The translations under genes and the position numbers were made by a program. Below the pieces are notes generated by a model that ran no database searches, had not been told where the DNA came from, and worked only from the letters and a program-made list of their open reading frames with translations. 64,000 nt of DNA from Parasponia andersonii (Eukaryota > Streptophyta > Magnoliopsida > Rosales > Cannabaceae), in NCBI GenBank assembly GCA_002914805.1, contig JXTB01000002.1:3337269-3401268 (forward strand), written 5' to 3'. Below, piece by piece: positions 24,521-36,690 of this stretch (its first letter is position 1; each line of letters begins with the position of its first letter).

Positions 24521-24908
24521 TTTATTACTAGTAGTCACAATTTGTGACTGATTTTTTTTAACAATTTATTTTAAATTGTTACGAAGATCGTGAGTTTTTG
24601 TTACTGGTAGGCATAATTTGTGACTGATTTTTTTGCTTTGAAGTCATAATTTTAGAACTGATAGTCACAACTTTTATGGTATCTTTTCTAGATATATTTT
24701 AAATTATTATATTGTTCAAAATTTTAAAATTGGTAGTCACAATTTGTTTTACATTGTTACGAAAATTGTGAGCTTTTGTTACTATTAGGCACAATTTGTG
24801 ACTGATTTTTCACTTTGAAGTCATAATTTTGTGACTGATGGTCACAACTTTTATGATGTCTTTTTCATTTATATTTTAAATTATTATATTACTCACAATT
24901 ATGAATCT
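24521..24908. repeat. Imperfect tandem repeat built on an AGTCACAA palindrome
   Basis: A unit of about 178 bp (GTTACGAA at 24578 and again at 24756) is repeated twice. The word AGTCACAATTTGTGACT, a 17-base palindrome with 8-bp arms, and variants of it recur at least five times. Such clustered palindromes resemble subterminal repeats of non-autonomous DNA transposons, but I found no convincing element ends. Confidence 0.6.
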
Positions 24909-25042
24909 AGTAGTATAAAATCTCGTTTTTAACAAGGGCAAAAGGGTCTTTTGACCAATTTTTTTTTTTTTAAATTACTGTTTTCTCTCATTCTTCTTCT
25001 TCTCGTCCGATCTCACCCTCTCTCAGTTTCTCTCCCTCCGTC

Positions 25043-25087
<45 letters not shown>

Positions 25088-27110
25088 GCCGTTCTCTCTC
25101 TCTTCAGAGTGCCCACCGCTGCACGAGACAAGCGCGCCGCCCAGCCGGAGCTCCGAGACGCCGGACCGCCGCGTTGCTGCGGGAGGGAGCAAAGCTCTAC
25201 CGTGTTTCTGTCGCTTGCTGGCGCGACTTCTGGCAACGAAAAGCCGCGAAACCAGCGGCGATCGAATCCTCTCGTCGTGGGCTTTCTCCAGGTATATATA
25301 TCACGATCCCATTTTGTTCGGATTAAAAGTTGCCATTTTTGCGTAATTTTGAGCTCGGGTTCAACTTTTGATCCGACCGTTAGATTTCGTTTTTGTTGTC
25401 ATTTTTGGAATGTACTCAGAAAATAGTGAAGTTTGATATGTATATATATATAGTATTTGACTATATTTGGTGATCGGCACGAAAAACCATACCTAACGGC
25501 TTAGATTTTATCTCGTTTTACATGACACTGGTCCGGTGTTAGTCCGGACCCGAACTGATCGAATCATATGTCTAATCTAACTATTTTGGGTGCTAGAAGT
25601 TCGATAAAGAGGTTTGTTTGTCGATTCGAAGCTCCGTTGAGGAGTTGATTTTTCACAAGTAAGCGATCGAGGGCCTATTATTGGTTCTCGACCCTCCGAA
25701 CAATCGTTCAATGGCACCTTGAGGATCCATTGATGCGATATCACTATTCTAGTGAGGTAGGGGTTCAATTACCAAGTTTTATACTTATTTTGATTTAAAA
25801 TGTGCATTATGACCTATTTATTGAAAATATCGATTTTCATAGAATTCAATGGTTTGATTGGATATTTGATAAATTTGTGAACTATTGAGATATATTGGAT
25901 TGTTCTAGGATTGGATTGTATGGTTTTTATGCAGGTTTTAAATTTTGGTTTTGGGAAAATACAGCCGTTATGCTGCCTGATTTTCTGTAAATCCCAGAAT
26001 AATACCAAATGAGAATTAAAGCATGATTTCTTAAAATACTTGATGCATGGTTATTACACACTCTATGACATATTGTACCTACTATAGGATCACATACTTG
26101 AGTTTTATTTTAGTATCATGGTATTTAGATCGATGACAAGTTGCTGCAACGCTAGGTGAGAGACCTAGGCCCCTGCGCAGGATTTGCTGACACATCTTCG
26201 GGTAGTGTCAGGATATTGGGTATCTCTATTACAGAGGTATTACAGGACCGTGAAAAGAGGATGAGAGTTCATGTATATACTTGTACTTGGTTGATTTATG
26301 ATATGTACAATAATGAACGTGATTTCTTATGATTTTTGATTACTTTGCGAACTTATTTTATAAATAGATTTTGGAAAGGTACTAACCATGTAGGTTTGAA
26401 AAGTTGCATTCATATCAAAAAGGGTAATTGAAATTCCTACTGAGCATGCGAATGCTCACCTCCTTTCTTTCCATTCTCAGGTGATTTACAGTGCGACTTG
26501 GGCAACTCCGGGGCGGAGTAATCCAAGAAGAAGTTTACCCTAGTTTGTGGTTGGTAATTACTTTGATACTCACCTTGGACTTATAATAATATTTAAGGCT
26601 CGTACTTTGGATTTAGTCTGTATTATCTATAATACCCACTGGTGATGACGATGTGATGCATATTATTATTAACAATTTATGTCTGGTGGTGATCACAAAC
26701 TGTGGGACTTTAAAATTTGAATTATTTTTGTAAACTAGTTGTCGTCTTTCTTAAATTTTCTAAAATAAATTATGAATTTTCACTTGTGAAATTCGTTTTC
26801 TGTTACTGGTCTAGGGTTTGGGACGTGACAGAAGATTTTTGGTATCAGAGTATAAGTTTAATTACCTTGGATGTGACATTATTAGACTAGATTGTGACTT
26901 CTTCTTTTTTTCAAAAGTAATTGCATCACTATCTCGCTAACACTTTGTCATATGAATACAGAACTATAATGCCTCCAAAGAGAAGAATACCTAGGTGAAA
27001 GCCTAGAGCTAAAACTCCTCCACCACAACAGCAAACTATTGACCCTCTGGCCGACTTATATAATGCTTTACAAACATTATCGCACGGTTCCCTAATTAGA
27101 GTAATTTTAT
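24909..27110 (+). mobile_element. Truncated Ty3/gypsy (Del/Tekay-like) element: LTR, PBS, start of gag
   Basis: An LTR of about 1.9 kb ends in ACGTGACA at 26830. It is followed by the initiator-Met primer-binding site TGGTATCAGAG at 26840-26850. A gag start at 26969 reads MPPKRRIPR, then a stop, then KPRAKTPPPQQQTIDPLADL, and is lost after about 27105. It shares blocks in the same order with the LTR at 33058-35305. The left LTR border is approximate. Confidence 0.72.
25043..25084. repeat. (CT)n microsatellite in the LTR
   Basis: About 20 CT repeats sit at the start of the GC-richer, transcribed-looking part of the LTR. Both strands give spurious Ser/Leu or Arg/Glu-rich frames here. Confidence 0.88.
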
Positions 27111-27483
27111 TTTTTTTAATTTGTTTTTTTTTTTTGGAATTTTTATTTCTTTTGTTTTGCAATCAATATTTTGGTTTAAGTACTTGAAAACTTGTACTTC
27201 ATATATATAACATGGCCGGTAGAGTGGTAAACTGGTAATGCACTGTTCATGCAACTTTCAAAGGAAGACCGAGTCATTCTTATATACCCGGACTTAGTTA
27301 CTACGCACGTTAATTCAATATCGATCGGTTATTGAATGAGAAAGGAACCTAATTATAAGCAGACTAAAAGTCTATGGAGTATAGAAACTATAAGCCCCGT
27401 AGAAGCCAATAAATTAGGGTAATGGAATTTTAGCCCCAAACGCCATTTTCTTGTTGTCGTAGTCATTTTAGATGATACGTTCC
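27111..27483. other. Intergenic DNA between the truncated element and the gap
   Basis: Nothing recognisable. The sequence loses retrotransposon similarity after about 27105 and runs into the assembly gap. Confidence 0.5.
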
Positions 27484-27548
27484 NNNNNNNNNNNNNNNNN
27501 NNNNNNNNNNNNNNNNNNNNNNNNNNNNNNNNNNNNNNNNNNNNNNNN
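27484..27548. other. Assembly gap (65 N)
   Basis: Undetermined bases, followed directly by a 30-base A-run (27552-27581). This suggests a homopolymer or low-complexity stretch that broke the assembly. It lies about 200 bp before the SRC2 start codon, so part of that promoter may be missing or misjoined. Confidence 0.98.
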
Positions 27549-27583
<35 letters not shown>

Positions 27584-27747
27584 AGCTTGTGACCTAACGC
27601 AAAGTTGACCGAGAAAGAGTTACTAGTTGACTAATTAATAGTCATATTGAGCTTCCACGTTATAATACAAGTTGAGGCTTCCAATTCCCAAGTACTCCAC
27701 AAACCAGATCCCTTCTCTCTATCTCTCCTCCTCTTTCTCTCTCTAAA

Positions 27748-28614
27748 ATGGAGCTTAGGTCTCTAGAGATTAACGTTATATCCGCCAGAGATCTCAAAGA
27801 TGTTAACCTCATGACCAAGATGGACGTATACGCCGTCGTTTCAATCTCCGGCGAGTCCCATAACCGCCAGAAGACCAAGACCAACGTTGACCTAGCCTCC
27901 GGGAGAAACCCCACGTGGAACTTTCCGGTGAGGTTCACCGTCGACGAGTCCGCCGCCAAACAGAACCGCCTAACCCTAGTCTTCACCCTCTTCTGTGACC
28001 GAACTCTAGGCGACAAAGAAATCGGCCAGGTCAACGTCCCGGTCAAAGAGCTTCTCGACTCATCATCTTCATCATCCATGCAGTTCGTCAGTTATCAGGT
28101 CAGAAAACCCTCCGGAAAACCCAAAGGCGAACTCCACTTCTCCTACAAGTTCGTCGAAAAACTCGCCGGAAAACCCGCCGCTGGCGAGCCCATCAAGGCT
28201 TATCCTGCGGTTGAAGTGGGCCCCTCGGCCCCGCCGACTTATCTTCATCCTCCTCCTCCAGCCCATGGGGGTTATGTTGCGGTACAGCCGGTTGAAGGGT
28301 ACGGAGGAGGGTATCCTGTACCGCTTTCGGCAGGTTATGGAGCGTATCCGCCGCCTCCGCCTCCACCGGGTTATGGGTACCCACCTCCCCCTCCGCCACA
28401 TGGGTACGAGTACCCGACTGGGCCGTTGTACGGGTACCCGCCACCTCAGCAAGTGAGCCGGAAGCAGAGTAAGAAGTTTGGGATGGGCTTAGGAGCTGGA
28501 TTACTAGGGGGAGCACTTGGTGGGCTTTTGATTGGAGATATGGGTTCGAATGCGGCCTCTTATGATGCATGGAATGACGCAGGCTTTTGTGATGCTGGTG
28601 GATTTGGATTTTAA
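27748..28614 (+). CDS. SRC2: SRC2-type C2-domain protein
   Basis: An intronless frame of 288 aa; the first ATG follows a CT-rich leader and a TATA-like TTATAATA at about 27659. Residues 1-130 form a C2 domain (LEINVISARDLKDVNLMTKM, then NPTWNFPVRFTVDE, then LGDKEIGQVNVPVKELLD). Residues 155-235 are rich in Pro, Gly and Tyr, with repeated GYGYPPPPPP-like units. The C-terminus has a short glycine-rich hydrophobic stretch (GMGLGAGLLGGALGGLLIGD) that may contact membranes. Soybean SRC2 is cold-induced and Arabidopsis SRC2 moves from ER to protein storage vacuoles and activates RbohF with Ca2+, so a stress-linked, membrane-associated role is expected. The start codon context and length fit the family. 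No break. Confidence 0.93.
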   Translation: MELRSLEINVISARDLKDVNLMTKMDVYAVVSISGESHNRQKTKTNVDLASGRNPTWNFPVRFTVDESAAKQNRLTLVFTLFCDRTLGDKEIGQVNVPVKELLDSSSSSSMQFVSYQVRKPSGKPKGELHFSYKFVEKLAGKPAAGEPIKAYPAVEVGPSAPPTYLHPPPPAHGGYVAVQPVEGYGGGYPVPLSAGYGAYPPPPPPPGYGYPPPPPPHGYEYPTGPLYGYPPPQQVSRKQSKKFGMGLGAGLLGGALGGLLIGDMGSNAASYDAWNDAGFCDAGGFGF

Positions 28615-29964
28615 TTAAATCATGCTTGTTTTCTCTTTTTTCTTTTTCTAATTAATATATATTTTGGGTTGAGAGTTCCGTTATAATATATATTGGAGGG
28701 TTAATATCGGTTTGAATGTATAATTAATGTTGGATTTTGACTTTTTATGAACCTTGATACTTGTCTTGTTTTAATGGGTTTTTGGATGCTGGGAAAATTA
28801 GTGATAATATACGTGACATCAGTATAATCTAATTTAAGTTAATCAATTAGTTTATATGCTTTGGAAAATTAGTTTCCAGTATATTAACGTTTGTATCTAT
28901 AAAGCCCATATGTATATGAAAGCGAGTTGGATATTTTTGCAATAAACAAGAGTAGACTCACCTCTCACTAGGAAAAAAAAAATAAATTAGGAGACATATC
29001 CATATAGGGACATCAATATAAGGATATAAATGTAGACCCAACTAAATCATTAATAAACTTGCTTAAGAAACGTCTTGACATTTCTAACTATATAGGCATC
29101 AAGGAACTTTAAAAAATATGATCAAATTTTGGACATAAATATCTCTTTGTTAAATGTTATAGCAAAATATTGATATATATGTTTATATATTAAGTGTAAA
29201 ATTTTATATATTAAGTATTTTTCAGTACAATAAGATAAATATATCTACTAACTATAAAAATATATATACCTGAATATTTAGTTGTAAAATTTTAAAATTA
29301 AATATTTACTTAATCAAATTTAAAATATTAGTCAATCTATAATACCTGAAAAAAAAAAAAAACACATACTAAATAGTTCTGACCATAAATTAGCTTTTGG
29401 AATGAGCTAGAGGTCAAAATTGAACTTTCCTTTCGGCACTAATATTATACCCAAGATATAATTCTAGAAGCTATGCTAAGTCTTTATGGACAATGATGTT
29501 TTTCCAATAGCTGATCTCATCTAATACGAATATTTTCTATTAACGTCTTAGATCAGCTATAGGGATTACGTCATTATTATCTCTAAAGGCTTGCAAGAAA
29601 CCTCAAACCTTATATGTACCTTATTTGTCAAGAGATTATAAATACAACTATACAAAGTACTTGTATAAAATAATCCACCACCATGAGATTTGTGGCAAAA
29701 AATATAATAAAATACAAAAACGGCCGGAGAAAACTGAATACAATTGACTAAATTGAACAAATGAAGGGCGGAAGTTGAGATAGAAACTCAAAGAAGGTGT
29801 CAAACTAACTCTTGTTTTGCTATCTAAACAAAGACTAATTACCCAATTAATAACCCATGAAAGGCTCATATTTATAACTAGCCACATCATAGCTATTAAT
29901 TACCCATTAGTCTTCTACAATCTAACAATTAATTAGTTGAAGCTCTTGGTTTGTTTTTTGAATC
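28615..29964. other. 3' flank of SRC2 and intergenic DNA
   Basis: AT-rich with no gene seen. A short inverted repeat with 11-bp arms (ATAGCTGATCT at about 29508 and AGATCAGCTAT at about 29549) could form a hairpin. The open minus frames at 29566-29890 have no family signature. Confidence 0.55.
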
Positions 29965-30930
29965 ATGCAAATACATAATAATAGAGATATATGTGAAGGC
30001 ATGGCAATCATCAAAGTTCATGGAATCCCATTCTCCACGTGCACGGCCCGTGTCTTGCTTTGCCTCCATGAGAAAGGTCCCAATATGAGCCTGACCCGGT
30101 CGATGTGCCCTCCGGTGCTCACAAACGATAGCCTCACGTCTCTCTGATTGTTAGTATAGAGCTCCGTTTGTTAATTTAATTCTTGTTCTTAAATTTAAAT
30201 GATTTAATTTTCATTAAAATATTTGCACGATGTTAATAAATTTGCATCTTGCTCTTTTTATGTTAAAGTCAATTAGTATATACGCAACTTTTTTTTGGGG
30301 GGGCATATCATAACATTTATTAGTGCCTTCTTTTTGGGTTTTAATTAATGGTTAACTCTTGTCTCCTTGATTCACAGCCATTTGGCCTGGTACCTACATT
30401 AGAAGTTGGCAGCGTCCATCTATTCGGTTAAAAATCTCCTTATTTCAATTTTTTCTTCTTTTTTTTAAGAGGAGTTTATTTTCGAAATTTAATTTATTTT
30501 CGAAATTTGAATTATATGTTAGTTTATAATGATTTTTTTTTAATCCATGGAAAATTGAGTCAAATCAATTTTGGTTCGTAACGGAGGCATGCAATCAGCC
30601 GATACATAGCACGAAAACACGAAATCATAGAAGCTGATCCCTCCAATCAAACAATTCCATTGCAGCCGTAGAAGCCCACCAATTCAACGGTCCGATTTCC
30701 GCGATGAACTTCCAATATCTCGTGAGCCCGATATACGGTCTTTCTCCTGACAAAAAGATCATCAAATCAATAACGGAGAAGCTGAAAAAAGGTTGACCAA
30801 AATATTTCACAGGGGAAAATTACACGTTGGCTGATCTGCACCGCGTGCCTTGTCTGCTTTACTTCATGAAGACTCCCAAAGCAACTCTCGTGACGACACG
30901 TGGCCTTGTCAATGCTCGATCGGTGGAATA
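29965..30930 (+). pseudogene. Phi-class glutathione S-transferase pseudogene (GSTF)
   Basis: Exon 1 starts at ATG 30001: MAIIKVHGIPFSTCTARVLL. It then needs a frameshift to read YEPDPVDVPSGAHKR, a stop and PHVSL. Exon 2 (30378-30426) is 49 nt with AG and GT borders, the small second exon typical of GSTF genes, and reads PFGLVPTLEVGSVHLF. Exon 3 begins near 30587 with AISRYIARKH, shifts frame, reads VEAHQFNGPISAMNFQYLVS and SPIYGLSPDKK, meets a stop, and continues as YFTGENYTLADLHRVPCL. Order and intron positions follow a phi GST, so it is a duplicated, not retroposed, copy. Intact family members conjugate glutathione to electrophiles. This one has at least two frameshifts, internal stops and missing C-terminal codons. 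Confidence 0.88.
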
Positions 30931-33057
30931 ACGATTTTGGCCTCTCCCCACTTAATTTTAATAAATTTCATATAATTAAATCCTCCTTAAATAAAATTAC
31001 ATTTGAAGGCCAATACTTTAAACACAACTCCTCTTCTTCGTTAAAACCTCTAATCCTAAAAGAAATTCAAATCAAAACCGACTTACATCAGCACTCTTTT
31101 TTTTTTTTTTTTTTTTTTAAAAAAAATCTGTATTATATTGTTGTATAAGAATGTGATTCTGATTTTCCTGTTTATTTTTATTTTTTGTTATTTTATGAAT
31201 TTCTAGCTGTGGCATATCATTTTCACTTGTTGTAAGCGATTATTAGCAGGTGAAGATAAAAATAATGATTAAATTCCTATCAATTTCAATTTGGATCCAA
31301 CGAAGCACATTTTAAAACTTAAAACATATTTATGCATATAATCTGACCTGTTTTCACAATGAAGATGAGGTATGGATAAAGAAAGTTTGTTTATTGCTTT
31401 AATTCTTTTCTTAATATTTATCCTTTAATGTAATTTCATCTATAGAGTCTTAAAAAGGAAAATAAAATCAATTGCAAAAAAGGTGGAGAGAGTAAACACA
31501 AACGTGATAATAGAGCAAGTAATGGGGTCTATATTTGCACCCTAAACTGGTATAAATACACCTTTCATCCCAAATTTATCTTATTCAAATTTAAAAAAAA
31601 AAAAATCTTATTTTTATTATAAACGCCTCTCGTCGTTCCTAAAATAGGTCTCACCACTCTTTAATTTTAATTCCTAATCAATTTTGGCACAGCCACATTG
31701 ATATAAAGTCACTCAATTTACAAATAATCGTTAATCAGTTGAGCCCTAAAAATAAAGTCTCTGTATATTCACTGCTGCGATTATTCTTCCCCGGTGTTGC
31801 ACTTCCTCAGTAGTCACTTGGTGGAAAATTCCTGGATCTATTTGTTTTTCTTGGCGGGTTCTTTTGTTCCCTTTTGATTTCTTCACTTTGGGTAACCACG
31901 TTGGTTCTTTGTCCCTTCTCTTTGGGATGACAAGTTTTCACTTTTTAATAGAATGCGTCATTTACAAAAATTCTTCTTTAGCCATTCAAAAATTAAAAAA
32001 AAAAAAATGCTTATTTAATTAAATATAGAATGATGAATTACGTTTGCTAACCCAATCAAATTCCTTTGCATTAGGCTGCTGCAAAGAGATACATAATCGA
32101 CGAGAACTCTTCAGGACCATAAGAATGCTCTTTTCCTATTATATATTACAATTCTATCTTTATCATACATGTGATATACATACCTCGTTATAGTTCATCA
32201 ACCAAACAACCTCTTGGAAAGAAATCACAACTATTTTAAAATTCTTATTTAAATCCCCTTTCACTAAAAAAGTTTGAAAATGTTTCGTATATATCATAGT
32301 ATGGAGAAATTTAGGGTTTCTAATTAAAATATGATTGGGTGTGATTCTTACGTGTGACTTTTCAAAAAATAGAGGAAAGAGTATTTAATTGTATATTTTA
32401 GTTTTTTTTTTTTTAATTAAGGATAAATCTGTAACAAAAAAATTTTTAGAAAAAAAATGATGCTTTTATGCCACCTAAGGTGCAAATATTGCTCCCTTAA
32501 ATAGTTAACAAATTACCCATTAATTCCTTCTGTGGTTTTTGCTATGCGTAACATTTTGGACAATATAATTAACTTTGATACATTTTACACAAATATAGCA
32601 ATATTTCGTCATTTTACCCCTAACATTTACACAGAAAAGCTAATCTACCAACTAACAGAAGAATATGTTGAAGAATAACCCACTTTTCCGGCTAAGGATT
32701 TTCCATAAAGATCATCATAAATCATTCTTTTGCGAGCACTTTTAGCTTATAGAACCTCTTGTAGCATATGTCCTAGAGCAGAGTCTACTTATTACATATA
32801 TACATAACATATGTTAGGAGTATATGAAAGGAGTCATACTTAGCCAAAAATTCGCACGCAGCAAGAGAGTCAAACATTTATATCGAATCAAGCAACTCCC
32901 AACCAGACAATTTGACCTAATCGATCCAAATACAACATTTTAATCACATTGATCAATCAAACTAACTATTACAAGCATGTAATTTAAACACTTCAATCAG
33001 GCAATAATTTCTGACTAAGACATACAACTTGACATCTAATCGAAGCTGTACATCTTT
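30931..33057. other. AT-rich intergenic region, nothing recognised
   Basis: Poly-T and poly-A runs (for example 31097-31122) and AT-rich DNA. I found no gene, RNA gene or transposon with identifiable ends. Confidence 0.6.
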
Positions 33058-35305
33058 TGTGAAATCCCATAAAATATTGTAAGGGCAAATTGATCTTTCG
33101 ACCAAAAAAAATAAATTTAGACGGATTTGGGTCTAGGTTCATTTGGGCAAAAATGTAAGAAAATTTTGAAAATTAGGGTCAAAATGAATTTATTCAAGGG
33201 TATTTTTGAGAAGATTTTCAGAAAACTGGGTCCAAGTGCAAATAAACAAAACAGTGCCCAATTAACCAGAAGTTGACACGATACACTACAGTTACGAAAA
33301 TTGCCCATAAATCCCTCCATTTTCTCTTTCTTTTGCGATTTGGTCTCCGGAGCAAACACAACACCCGATTTTTGGTGAGGCTCCATTGAGCCACCTCCGG
33401 CCATCGTCGCCCCACCCCACTGACCAGCGTCGACATCCAGCTGCCGGACGAAGCTCCCGCCGCCAGAACCAGCCCCGTTGGAGCCGCCGATCACTGGAAA
33501 GACGTAGAAAACACCGCGGCTTCTTTTCCTGGCCGAAGCCGATTCCGGCCACCATTCGCCGCGAAACGGGTCGCCATGGACTCATCTTCTCACGGGCAAT
33601 CTGATGGTAGGTACCTCGTGTCTCAATTTTGCTCCGTTTGATTTTAATTTCGTTGGACAGTTTTGTATGAAAATGGTTTTGAAATTGACTTTTTGATCGG
33701 ACCGTTAGATTTTAAAACTGATATCATTTTTAGAATCTACGTTGAAAATGGAGAAAAATGAGATATATATTGACTATATTCCGAAATGAGCCCGAAAAAT
33801 GAAATCATACGGCTCAGATTTGCCTCAATTTGCATGTCGTGGGACCCGTATTCAAATTTGACAAATTATGTCTAACATAGGGTTTTTGGGTGCTCTGAAT
33901 TCAGTAGTGAAGTCCGTTTCATGAATTGAAGCTCCGTTTGAAAATCAAGTTTTCAAACCAAGGAACCAAAGTTTCGAAAACGACGTCCGCTCTTCCAAAC
34001 GACGCCAAACTTTCTCCATAGCCTTGTAACACTTGTTAGATGCTCGATAGAGATAGGGATTCGATTACTTGATTCTAAAATTAATTTAATTTATAAATTT
34101 TACATATTTTCAATAAATATAGAATTTCGTGAAATAATTTATAAAAATTGTGTTTATGTTTATTTTTGACCTGATTTGAGATATAAACTATCTGTGAGAC
34201 ACGTCACACTGGTTGGCGTGTCATATATACTATTTTGGATTGATTTCTGCAAGAAATTGGATTTTTGGGTTTTGATAGAAAATAGTTATTTTAATGCCGA
34301 AATTTTTAGAAAATCCAAAATTGTTTGAGAACTCAGTTTTGAGAACTGGAAGTGATTTGATTAAAGAATATTGCATGGTTATTTTGAGATTTTGTGGAAA
34401 TGGTACATATTCTTATTCTATTATTTATAAAACATTTGCATACATTCACACATTTACGATGCCCTACATTGGGTGATCGGACATACGATGCCCTACATTG
34501 GGTGATCGGACTTACTATGCCCCACATCGGATGATCGGACTTACGATGCCCCACATCGGGTGATCGGACTTACAATGCCTTTTTAAGTGGTTCGGACTTA
34601 TGAGTGATCCATTAGGATACTTCGGACATCATGATTACATACATGGATATATGTTGGCTTGAAAGGATATGTACTGGTTTTGATGGATGTTACAATGGTT
34701 TGAAATGTTTGACCATTAGACTATGATTTCTGCTTGAGTTTTGTGAACTGTTTTGAATGGAATTACCGACCATACAAGACCTTCAATATGAGTATATTTT
34801 ATATATATGTAGGAACTTGTAATTGATTCTCTATTGGGCATTAGCTCACCCCCTTTCTTCCCCTCAGGTGGCATTCAGTGTAATTTGGATTAGAAGAGTT
34901 AAATCGAGACATTTGCAGAACAACTAGTTATTTATAATTTGGTAAATTCCTACGAGACTTGTGAAATATTTAAATTTCAATAGGAATTTGGATTTCATTA
35001 AACTTTATAAATTAGAATATGAAATCTGGACATGGTTTGTATTACTTATATCCAAGTTTGAGTGTGAGATGATTTGTGATGTACGATTATTAAAACAGTT
35101 GTTTTATTTACAGTCTATATTCAATGAGTGACGCATAACTATGAGATTTTATTTTTATTTAAATATTTTATTGAGGCCAATTTTGAAAGGGTAGAATCCC
35201 TGAGGCAAAATTTTGAATGAATTAAGTCTTTTTATTTAGTTCTTTTTGGTATTTCTAATTTATGAAATACCCATTCTGCCATAACCCCGGCCTCGAGACG
35301 TGACA
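33058..35305 (+). repeat. 5' LTR of the Del/Tekay-like element
   Basis: Begins TGTGAAATCCC and ends ACGTGACA, 2248 bp. It has a GC-rich block (33360-33606) followed by a splice-donor-like GTAGGT and, 1.26 kb later, a CCCCTCAG acceptor at 34867. Four and a half copies of a 29-bp unit lie at 34455-34600. The LTR at 24909-26830 and the inverted fragment at 38576-39140 share parts of it. Confidence 0.85.
34455..34600 (+). repeat. 29-bp tandem repeat inside the LTR
   Basis: Units start at 34455, 34484, 34513 and 34542, with a decayed fifth at 34571. The core is TACGATGCCC(T/C)ACAT(T/C)GGG followed by TGATCGGAC. There are no spacers and no interspersed unique sequence. Confidence 0.93.
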
Positions 35306-35312
35306 GAAAATT

Positions 35313-35327
35313 TGGTATCAGAGCTCA
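35313..35327 (+). other. Initiator-Met tRNA primer-binding site
   Basis: TGGTATCAGAGCTCA lies 7 bases after the LTR end ACGTGACA. This is the standard complement of the 3' end of plant initiator tRNA-Met and marks the start of minus-strand DNA synthesis. Confidence 0.92.
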
Positions 35328-35455
35328 GTTTTTAATTTAAAATACTCGGAGTGTGTCACTCATTAAACTAAATTGGACATTTCTTTTACATAAGTCGTGC
35401 AAAATCATCATCTTACTAATACGTTGGACATATTGAAATACAGATCAAGAAAATG

Positions 35456-36690
35456 CATCCAAGAAGAAGAGTGCCTCAACCTGAGAGAGAACAAGATGTT
35501 CCTCTACAGTAAGACCCTCCTGCCTTTAGTATTGTTGATGCTATTCAACAAGCTATACAAAGGATACCTGGTCTTATGACAAGGCCAACTGCTAAAAATG
35601 ACCAATCTATAAGCTTCAGGGATTTTACTAAGCTGAACCCACTGAACTTTTATGGTGAATACGATCCCGGAGCTGCACTGAGATGGCTTAGGGAAGTTCA
35701 GAGGAAATTTGATACCTTGGCAGTACCAGCAGAGTTTAGAGTGGGCTTTGCAATATACTTGCTTCAAAATGCTGCTGATCATTGGTGGAACACTATTAGG
35801 TTGACTCATGACACTACCACTATGACTTGGGAACCGTTTGATGAACTGTTCAGAGAATAGTATGCCAATGACGACCATGTTAATAAAATGCTGAAACAGT
35901 ACAATATCTTGCACCAATGTAGTATGACTGTTGATGAATACTATGCGAGGTTTGTGGAACTCTCCCAGTATGCTCATACATCGGGAAACCATTCGAGACT
36001 GCAAGTGGTTCATTTCATAACCAACTTAAGGCCAGAGATTCGCACCAGACTAGAGCCATTTCCAATTAGTACCCTTATTGAGACTTATGGTACAGCTCTG
36101 AGAATTGAAGCTACGTTGATTGGTGATAGAGGAACTACGGGTGGATATAAGGGAAAAGGTACAGACCGAAAAATGAAAAAGGGACGATGGCAAGGACAGG
36201 GTTCACAGAGCAGTGGAAGCAGTGGACACAGTGGCAGTTTTGTTTCAACAAGAAGTGGGCGTTTTACTCCGTATTCCTATCACTACTGTGGTCAACAGGG
36301 CCATTTTAGAAGAATTGCCCCCAGTTTCTGCAGACTCTTTCATCGACCACAAGAGGACCACAGGGGAGTAAAGCAACTTCGATGCCCATCCCTAGTTAGC
36401 AAACTAGGCCTGCTCATTTCCAAAGCTCAGCTTCGACTTTTAACTCTCTTGTTCAGTACCAATATCGTCCTCAGGATTCTACCTTCACCACAGGACGCTA
36501 GACACCTCAAGTATCTGGAACATAAGGAGGTTATGGATAGTCCCACAGTAGTATTCCTAGGTCTAGCAGTAGTCATCCAAGCAGAGGCAGAGGAAACAAA
36601 AGAAAGGGGAAAGCTCAAACCTATGCAGTCACTGGGACAGAGAGATATGATCAGCCTGGAACTAGAGTGGTTAATGGTATGATCTTACTT
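35456..36690 (+). pseudogene. Gag of the Del/Tekay-like element
   Basis: The capsid-like region (35576-35860) reads FTKLNPLNFYGEYDPGAALR, then HWWNTIRLTH, and ends in a TAG at 35858-35860. The frame resumes at 35888 (LKQYNILHQCSMTVDEYYAR, then LRPEIRTRLEPF). A zinc knuckle at about 36280-36320 has its first Cys replaced (YHYCGQQGHF), and a one-base loss near 36312 shifts frame just before the remaining knuckle residues. Full-length gag cannot be made. Confidence 0.88.

Noticed and set aside
24951-25346. Ser/Leu-rich ORF of 131 aa and its antisense
   Set aside because: Created by the (CT)n tract in an LTR; low-complexity.
27225-27300. Possible tRNA in the segment before the gap
   Set aside because: No cloverleaf or box A/B pairing could be drawn.
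28072-28570. Antisense ORFs over SRC2
   Set aside because: Arg- and Pro-rich shadows of the Pro/Gly/Tyr-rich SRC2 repeat region.
33117-33604. Several overlapping ORFs in a GC-rich block
   Set aside because: They lie within the LTR, differ by frame and strand, and match no family; the block is better read as a transcribed LTR leader.
34455-34600. Short regular repeats, possible CRISPR-like array
   Set aside because: Units are directly adjacent with no spacers, in a plant LTR; a simple tandem repeat.
35313-35327. tRNA-like sequence
   Set aside because: Only the complement of a tRNA 3' end; it is a primer-binding site, not a tRNA gene.
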